Under the pieces are notes generated by a model. That model did no database searches, was not told where the DNA came from, and was given only the letters and a program-made list of their open reading frames with translations. Shown piece after piece: positions 57,113 to 64,000 of a stretch of 64,000 nt of DNA; positions within the stretch are counted from its first letter, which is position 1, and every line of letters begins with the position of its first letter. Source of the DNA: Budorcas taxicolor (taxonomy: Eukaryota > Chordata > Mammalia > Artiodactyla > Bovidae); the NCBI RefSeq assembly GCF_023091745.1, contig NW_026292679.1, positions 372,001 through 436,000 on the forward strand. The letters run 5' to 3'. The translations under genes and the position numbers were made by a program.

Positions 57113-59924
57113 GTGCAAAGGCAAGGCAGGAGTGGAGCTGAGGCCAGGAAGGCGCCAGGAGCGTCTGCCTGTCTGGCGCAGCCTGCTCCTTCCCGGGCAG
57201 GAAGCCTAGCAGCGAGGCAAGTCTGGGCGAGGCTCGCCCAGGGCAGAGCAGCCTCACGCCAGCAACTCTGCCAGATCGGGCCTCTGAGCAGAGCTGGAGC
57301 TCTGCCGTACTGGAGGCTCACTGGGCTCCGCCCAAGGAGTGAGTGCAGACGCACGCAGCTGGGCTGCCTCCTCTTCTCCCGAGGAGGCTCGCTTCCCGCA
57401 TGCTGTGCACTAGGCTTCCAGGCGGGGGCGCCCCGCGCCCCCTACAGGTCTTGGCTCAGGGGCTGCTTCCCTGGAGCTGGGGCTGCCGGCGGGAGCCCAG
57501 ACACGCAGGGGCAGGCCCCACCACCTGCACACGTCTCTGCTGGGGAGCAGAGCGCTAGGGACATGACGTCTGTCAGGCACCTCCTGGGCGCCCACGGAGT
57601 CAGCCTCCGGGAGTGTGGGGCTGCAGACCACAGCCAGGGGACCTGGGAGCCTTGTGCTCTCCGTGCGGCGCTGAGTCTGGGCGGCCAAGCAACCGCTGGT
57701 GGAGCCCTGCGCTTGCCCTCCCCTCCCCTCTACGAGAGGCCTCACTGCTGGAGGGCTTGGCAGTGTGCAAGCCACCGGCTCCTAAGCCTTCCCCAAGGAC
57801 GCCCGGGGCCTAGATGCAAAGGCAAGGCAGGAGTGGAGCTGAGGCCAGGAAGGCGCCAGGGGCCTCTCCCAGCATCGCACAGCCTGCTCCTTCCTGGGCA
57901 GCAAGCCTAGCAGCGAGGCAAGCCTGGGCAAGTCTCGCCCAGGGCAGAGCAGCCTCGCGCAAGGCACTTGACTAGATCCGGCCTCTGAGCAGAGCTGGAG
58001 CTCTGCCGTCCTGGAGGCACACTCGGCTCGGCCCAAGCAGGGATTGCAGCTGCACGCGGCTTGGCTCCCTCGACTCTTCCCAAGGAGGCTCGCTTCCAAG
58101 CGGACTGTGCACTTGGCTTCCAGGCAGGGACGCCCCGCGCCTCCTGCAGGTCTTGGCACAGGGGCTGCTTCCCCTGAGCGGAGGCTGTGGGCGGCAGCCC
58201 AGACACACAAGGGCAGGCCCCAACCACCTGCACAGGTCTCTGCTGGTTGGGAGAGCACTAGGGAAATGACGTCTGTCAGGCACCTTCTGGGCGCTCACGG
58301 AGTCAGCCTCCTGGTGTGTGGGGCTGCAGACCACAGCCAGGGGCCCTGGGAAGCCTGGTGCTCTCCGTGCTGTGCTGAGTCTGGGCGGCCAAGCGAGCGC
58401 TGGAGGAGCCCTGCACTTGCCATTCCCTTCCCTATGACAGAGCTCTCACGGCTGGAGGGCTTGGCAAAGCGCACCCCACCGGCCCCTAAGCCCTCCGCAA
58501 GGACGCCTGGGGACTAGGTGCAAAGGCAAGGCAGAGGTGGAGCTGAGGCCAGGAAGGCGCCAGGAGCGTCTGCCTGTCTGGCGCAGCCTGCTCCTTCCCG
58601 GGCAGGAAGCCTAGCAGCGAGGCAAGTCTGGGCAAGGCTCGCCCAGGGCAGAGCAGCCTCGCGCAAGGCACTTGACTAGATCCGGCCTCTGAGCAGAGCT
58701 GGAGCTCTGCCGTCCTGGAGGCACACTCGGCTCGGCCCAAGCAGGGATTGCAGTTGCACGCGGCTTGGCTCCCTCGACTCTTCCCAAGGAGGCTCGCTTC
58801 CAAGCGGACCGTGCACTTGGCTTCCAGGCAGGGACGCCCCGCGCCTCCTGCAGGTCTTGGCACAGGGGCTGCTTCCCCTGAGCGGAGGCTGTGGGCGGCA
58901 GCCCAGACACGCAGGGGCAGGCCCCAACCACCTGCCCACGTCTCTGCTGGTTGGGAGAGCACTAGGGAAATGACATCTGTCAGGCACCTTCTGGGCGCTC
59001 ACGGAGTCAGCCTCCGGGTGTGTGGGGCTGCAGACCACAGCCGGGGGCCCTGGGAAGCCTGGTGCTCTCCGTGCTGTGCTGAGTCTGGGCGGCCAAGCGA
59101 CCGCTGGAGGAGCCCTGCACTTGCCATTCCCTTCCCTATGACAGAGCTCTCACGGCTGGAGGGCTTGGCAGCGTGCACCCCACCGGCCCCTAAGCCCTCC
59201 GCAAGGACGCCTGGGGACTAGGTGCAAAGGCAAGGCAGGAGTGGAGCTGAGGCCAGGAAGGCGCCAGGAGCGTCTGCCTGTCTGGCGCAGCCTGCTCCTT
59301 CCCGGGCAGGAAGCCTAGCAGCGAGGCAAGTCTGGGCAGGGCTCGCCCAGGGCAGAGCAGCCTCACGCCAGCAACTCTGCCAGATCGGGCCTCTGAGCAG
59401 AGCTGGAGCTCTGCCGTACTGGAGGCTCACTGGGCTCCGCCCAAGGAGTGAGTGCAGACGCACGCAGCTGGGCTGCCTCCTCTTCTCCCGAGGAGGCTCG
59501 CTTCCCGCATGCTGTGCACTAGGCTTCCAGGCGGGGGCGCCCCGCGCCCCCTACAGGTCTTGGCACAGGGGCTGCTTCCCCTGAGCGGAGGCTGTGGGCG
59601 GCAGCCCAGACACGCAGGGGCAGGCCCCAACCACCTGCCCACGTCTCTGCTGGTTGGGAGAGCACTAGGGAAATGACATCTGTCAGGCACCTTCTGGGCG
59701 CTCACGGAGTCAGCCTCCGGGTGTGTGGGGCTGCAGACCACAGCCGGGGGCCCTGGGAAGCCTGGTGCTCTCCGTGCTGTGCTGAGTCTGGGCGGCCAAG
59801 CGACCGCTGGAGGAGCCCTGCACTTGCCATTCCCTTCCCTATGACAGAGCTCTCACGGCTGGAGGGCTTGGCAGCGTGCACCCCACCGGCCCCTAAGCCC
59901 TCCGCAAGGACGCCTGGGGACTAG
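57113..59924. repeat. Late tetramer Q2: A, b2, A/B c1, A/B c2 (2,812 bp)
   Basis: The subunits are 57113-57813, 57814-58517, 58518-59221 (switch 58637-58665) and 59222-59924 (switch 59554-59565). It is a near copy of Q1 at an offset of 6,326 bp, including the 'ggcagaggtgg' variant. Confidence 0.92.
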
Positions 59925-61329
59925 GTGCAAAGGCAAGGCAGGAGTGGAGCTGAGGCCAGGAAGGCGCCAGGAGCGTCTGCCTGTCTGGCGCAGCCTGCTC
60001 CTTCCCGGGCAGGAAGCCTAGCAGCGAGGCAAGTCTGGGCAGGGCTCGCCCAGGGCAGAGCAGCCTCACGCCAGCAACTCTGCCAGATCGGGCCTCTGAG
60101 CAGAGCTGGAGCTCTGCCGTACTGGAGGCTCACTGGGCTCCGCCCAAGGAGTGAGTGCAGACGCACGCAGCTGGGCTGCCTCCTCTTCTCCCGAGGAGGC
60201 TCGCTTCCCGCATGCTGTGCACTAGGCTTCCAGGCGGGGGCGCCCCGCGCCCCCTACAGGTCTTGGCTCAGGGGCTGCTTCCCTGGAGCTGGGGCTGCCG
60301 GCGGGAGCCCAGACACGCAGGGGCAGGCCCCACCACCTGCACACGTCTCTGCTGGGGAGCAGAGCGCTAGGGACATGACGTCTGTCAGGCAACTCCAGGG
60401 CGCCCACGGAGTCAGCCTCCGGGAGTGTGGGGCTGCAGACCACAGCCAGGGGACCTGGGAGCCTTGTGCTCTCCGTGCGGCGCTGAGTCTGGGCGGCCAA
60501 GCAACCGCTGGTGGAGCCCTGCGCTTGCCCTCCCCTCCCCTCTACGAGAGGCCTCACTGCTGGAGGGCTTGGCAGTGTGCAAGCCACCGGCTCCTAAGCC
60601 TTCCCCAAGGAGGCCCGGGGCCTAGATGCAAAGGCAAGGCAGGAGTGGAGCTGAGGCCAGGAAGGCGCCAGGGGCCTCTCCCAGCATCGCACAGCCTGCT
60701 CCTTCCCGGGCAGCAAGCCTAGCAGCGAGGCAAGCCTGGGCAAGTCTCGCCCAGGGCAGAGCAGCCTCGCGCAAGGCACTTGACTAGATCCGGCCTCTGA
60801 GCAGAGCTGGAGCTCTGCCGTCCTGGAGGCACACTCGGCTCGGCCCAAGCAGGGATTGCAGCTGCACGCGGCTTGGCTCCCTCGACTCTTCCCAAGGAGG
60901 CTCGCTTCCAAGCGGACCGTGCACTTGGCTTCCAGGCAGGGACGCCCCGCGCCTCCTGCAGGTCTTGGCACAGGGGCTGCTTCCCCTGAGCGGAGGCTGT
61001 GGGCGGCAGCCCAGACACGCAGGGGCAGGCCCCAACCACCTGCCCACGTCTCTGCTGGTGGGGAGAGCACTAGGGAAATGACGTCTGTCAGGCACCTTCT
61101 GGGCGCTCACGGAGTCAGCCTCCGGGTGTGTGGGGCTGCAGACCACAGCCGGGGGCCCTGGGAAGCCTGGTGCTCTCCGTGCTGTGCTGAGTCTGGGCGG
61201 CCAAGCGACCGCTGGAGGAGCCCTGCACTTGCCATTCCCTTCCCTATGACAGAGCTCTCACGGCTGGAGGGCTTGGCAGCGTGCACCCCACCGGCCCCTA
61301 AGCCCTCCGCAAGGACGCCTGGGGACTAG
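59925..61329. repeat. HOR 25, late A-B dimer
   Basis: A is 59925-60625 and B is 60626-61329. It opens what would be a third 9-subunit copy and is near-identical to 53599-55003. Confidence 0.92.
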
Positions 61330-62734
61330 GTGCAAAGGCAAGGCAGGAGTGGAGCTGAGGCCAGGAAGGCGCCAGGAGCGTCTGCCTGTCTGGCGCAGCC
61401 TGCTCCTTCCCGGGCAGGAAGCCTAGCAGCGAGGCAAGTCTGGGCAAGGCTCGCCCAGGGCAGAGCAGCCTCACGCCAGCAACTCTGCCAGATCGGGCCT
61501 CTGAGCAGAGCTGGAGCTCTGCCGTACTGGAGGCTCACTGGGCTCCGCCCAAGGAGTGAGTGCAGACGCACGCAGCTGGGCTGCCTCCTCTTCTCCCGAG
61601 GAGGCTCGCTTCCCGCATGCTGTGCACTAGGCTTCCAGGCGGGGGCGCCCCGCGCCCCCTACAGGTCTTGGCTCAGGGGCTGCTTCCCTGGAGCTGGGGC
61701 TGCCGGCGGGAGCCCAGACACGCAGGGGCAGGCCCCACCACTTGCACACGTCTCTGCTGGGGAGCAGAGCGCTAGGGACATGACGTCTGTCAGGCACCTC
61801 CTGGGCGCCCACGGAGTCAGCCTCCGGGAGTGTGGGGCTGCAGACCACAGCCAGGGGACCTGGGAGCCTTGTGCTCTCCGTGCGGCGCTGAGTCTGGGCG
61901 GCCAAGCAACCGCTGGTGGAGCCCTGCGCTTGCCCTCCCCTCCCCTCTACGAGAGGCCTCACTGCTGGAGGGCTTGGCAGTGTGCAAGCCACCGGCTCCT
62001 AAGCCTTCCCCAAGGAGGCCCGGGGCCTAGATGCAAAGGCAAGGCAGGAGTGGAGCTGAGGCCAGGAAGGCGCCAGGGGCCTCTCCCAGCATCGCACAGC
62101 CTGCTCCTTCCCGGGCAGCAAGCCTAGCAGCGAGGCAAGCCTGGGCAAGTCTCGCCCAGGGCAGAGCAGCCTCGCGCAAGGCACTTGACTAGATCCGGCC
62201 TCGGAGCAGAGCTGGAGCTCTGCCGTCCTGGAGGCACACTCGGCTCGGCCCAAGCAGGGATTGCAGCTGCACGCGGCTTGGCTCCCTCGACTCTTCCCAA
62301 GGAGGCTCGCTTCCAAGCGGACCGTGCACTTGGCTTCCAGGCAGGGACGCCCCGCGCCTCCTGCAGGTCTTGGCACAGGGGCTGCTTCCCCTGAGCGGAG
62401 GCTGTGGGCGGCAGCCCAGACACGCAGGGGCAGGCCCCAACCACCTGCCCACGTCTCTGCTGGTTGGGAGAGCACTAGGGAAATGACGTCTGTCAGGCAC
62501 CTTCTGGGCGCTCACGGAGTCAGCCTCCGGGTGTGTGGGGCTGCAGACCACAGCCGGGGGCCCTGGGAAGCCTGGTGCTCTCCGTGCTGTGCTGAGTCTG
62601 GGCGGCCAAGCGACCGCTGGAGGAGCCCTGCACTTGCCATTCCCTTCCCTATGACAGAGCTCTCACGGCTGGAGGGCTTGGCAGCGTGCACCCCACCGGC
62701 CCCTAAGCCCTCCGCAAGGACGCCTGGGGACTAG
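61330..62734. repeat. HOR 26, late A-B dimer lacking c1'
   Basis: A is 61330-62030 and B is 62031-62734. The A unit and the first part of the B unit copy 55004 onward ('ccacttgcac', 'cctcggagcag'). The c1' subunit expected next is absent, and the rest of B has 'ctgtgggcgg' and 'ctggttggg' like c1'. Confidence 0.9.
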
Positions 62735-64000
62735 GTGCAAAGGCAAGGCAGGAGTGGAGCTGAGGCCAGGAAGGCGCCAGGAGCGTCTGCCTGTCTGGCG
62801 CAGCCTGCTCCTTCCCGGGCAGGAAGCCTAGCAGCGAGGCAAGTCTGGGCGAGGCTCGCCCAGGGCAGAGCAGCCTCACGCCAGCAACTCTGCCAGATCG
62901 GGCCTCTGAGCAGAGCTGGAGCTCTGCCGTACTGGAGGCTCACTGGGCTCCGCCCAAGGAGTGAGTGCAGACGCACGCAGCTGGGCTGCCTCCTCTTCTC
63001 CCGAGGAGGCTCGCTTCCCGCATGCTGTGCACTAGGCTTCCAGGCGGGGGCGCCCCGCGCCCCCTACAGGTCTTGGCTCAGGGGCTGCTTCCCTGGAGCT
63101 GGGGCTGCCGGCGGGAGCCCAGACACGCAGGGGCAGGCCCCACCACCTGCACACGTCTCTGCTGGGGAGCAGAGCGCTAGGGACATGACGTCTGTCAGGC
63201 ACCTCCTGGGCGCCCACGGAGTCAGCCTCCGGGAGTGTGGGGCTGCAGACCACAGCCAGGGGACCTGGGAGCCTTGTGCTCTCCGTGCGGCGCTGAGTCT
63301 GGGCGGCCAAGCAACCGCTGGTGGAGCCCTGCGCTTGCCCTCCCCTCCCCTCTACGAGAGGCCTCACTGCTGGAGGGCTTGGCAGTGTGCAAGCCACCGG
63401 CTCCTAAGCCTTCCCCAAGGACGCCCGGGGCCTAGATGCAAAGGCAAGGCAGGAGTGGAGCTGAGGCCAGGAAGGCGCCAGGGGCCTCTCCCAGCATCGC
63501 ACAGCCTGCTCCTTCCTGGGCAGCAAGCCTAGCAGCGAGGCAAGCCTGGGCAAGTCTCGCCCAGGGCAGAGCAGCCTCGCGCAAGGCACTTGACTAGATC
63601 CGGCCTCTGAGCAGAGCTGGAGCTCTGCCGTCCTGGAGGCACACTCGGCTCGGCCCAAGCAGGGATTGCAGCTGCACGCGGCTTGGCTCCCTCGACTCTT
63701 CCCAAGGAGGCTCGCTTCCAAGCGGACTGTGCACTTGGCTTCCAGGCAGGGACGCCCCGCGCCTCCTGCAGGTCTTGGCACAGGGGCTGCTTCCCCTGAG
63801 CGGAGGCTGTGGGCGGCAGCCCAGACACACAAGGGCAGGCCCCAACCACCTGCACACGTCTCTGCTGGTTGGGAGAGCACTAGGGAAATGACGTCTGTCA
63901 GGCACCTTCTGGGCGCTCACGGAGTCAGCCTCCTGGTGTGTGGGGCTGCAGACCACAGCCAGGGGCCCTGGGAAGCCTGGTGCTCTCCGTGCTGTGCTGA
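62735..64000. repeat. Partial late HOR at window end: A, b2
   Basis: A is 62735-63435. The next subunit, from 63436, is b2 type ('acacacaaggg' near 63826, 'cctcctggtg' near 63930) and is cut by the window edge 565 bp in. Confidence 0.93.

Larger units (their letters stand above)
53599..59924. repeat. 9-subunit HOR, second copy (6,326 bp)
   Basis: The order is A-B (53599-55003), A-B-c1' (55004-57112), A-b2-c1-c2 (57113-59924). It has the same subunit order, lengths and recombinant breakpoints as 47273-53598. Confidence 0.9.
1..64000. repeat. Higher-order tandem satellite array, whole window
   Basis: The window is made entirely of head-to-tail copies of a roughly 702 bp unit in two diverged forms, A (about 701 bp) and B (703-704 bp). 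The phase mark 'tgcaaaggcaag' recurs about every 702 bp from 228 to 63436. All copies have the same orientation, and no foreign DNA interrupts them. Both edges lie within a B unit, so the array is larger than the window. A hand count over 961-1140 gives about 66% GC. Known context: a 0.7 kb satellite of this composition resembles ruminant satellite II (bovine 1.723 g/ml class, cervid satellite II). That identity is inferred from size and composition, not from alignment. Such arrays usually lie at or near centromeres and have no coding role. The lack of transposon insertions and the low divergence between copies indicate active homogenisation. Confidence 0.97.
37964..64000. repeat. Late-family domain of the array
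   Basis: Every B subunit from 38136 onward has one extra base ('gggaagcctgg'), making it 704 bp. Most A subunits from 38840 onward share 'ttccctggag', 'gccccctacag', 'gcaaccgctggtgg' and 'gagcagagcgc'. The co-ordinated change marks a separately homogenised repeat family. This domain contains A/B recombinants, whereas the early domain contains B/A recombinants. Confidence 0.9.

Noticed and set aside
1..64000. CENP-B box
   Set aside because: I found no match to the core pattern nTTCGnnnnAnnCGGGn on either strand. The only 'cgaa' I saw ('ccacgaagg' near 7976, 10788, 13596 and 32554) lacks the required A and CGGG.
1..64000. CRISPR array or bacterial repeat locus
   Set aside because: The repeats are 0.7 kb, adjacent without unique spacers, and no cas genes or prokaryotic gene structure are present.
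1..64000. Telomeric repeats, rDNA, tRNA, SINE, LINE or LTR insertions
   Set aside because: No TTAGGG runs, poly-A tails, target-site duplications or any break in satellite phase were seen in the window.

Overview
The whole 64 kb is one uninterrupted GC-rich tandem satellite array. Both window edges fall inside it. I see no protein-coding gene, RNA gene, transposable element, CRISPR array or unique-sequence island. A hand count of 961-1140 gives 119 G/C in 180 bases, about 66%. The basic unit is about 702 bp and comes in two diverged forms: A (about 701 bp, starting at the 'gtgcaaaggc' phase, first at 228) and B (703-704 bp, starting 'atgcaaaggc', first at 928). A and B alternate as a 1,404-1,405 bp dimer, so every dimer is a higher-order repeat (HOR).

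Organism: array size, base composition, CpG-rich but decaying sequence and multi-level HOR organisation point to a mammalian centromeric or pericentromeric (possibly subtelomeric) satellite. A 0.7 kb unit at about 66% GC would band near 1.72 g/ml in CsCl. That fits the ruminant 'satellite II' class (bovine 1.723 satellite, cervid 0.7 kb satellite II) better than other families I can recall, but I could not compare sequences, so the family is an inference.

Layout: (1) 1-18475, a partial B then 13 regular A-B dimers. (2) 18476-23392, one pentamer containing three B/A recombinant subunits, then a dimer. (3) 23393-31820, four 2,107 bp trimers (A, B/A, B) that also pair as two 4,214 bp blocks. (4) 31821-37434, four dimers, three of which are near copies of the first 4 kb of the window about 33 kb away. 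(5) A sharp switch inside one A subunit at about 37.91-37.96 kb to a second sequence family. (6) 37964-64000, 'late' family dimers, trimers and tetramers containing A/B recombinant subunits, organised from 47273 as a 9-subunit, 6,326 bp HOR present in two complete copies plus a shortened third.

No genes work together here. The long open frames on both strands (up to 265 codons) are by-products of the base composition and repeat in every unit. What the window does show is a readable record of unequal exchange and conversion: recombinant subunits with breakpoints bracketed to tens of bases, nested block duplications at 2.8, 4.2, 6.3 and 33 kb, and a boundary between two homogenised haplotypes. 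Candidate structural elements sit at fixed phases in the unit: an 18 bp dyad in both subunits, two A-specific palindromes, a B-specific palindrome, a C-run tract and a dyad containing a CRE-like core.
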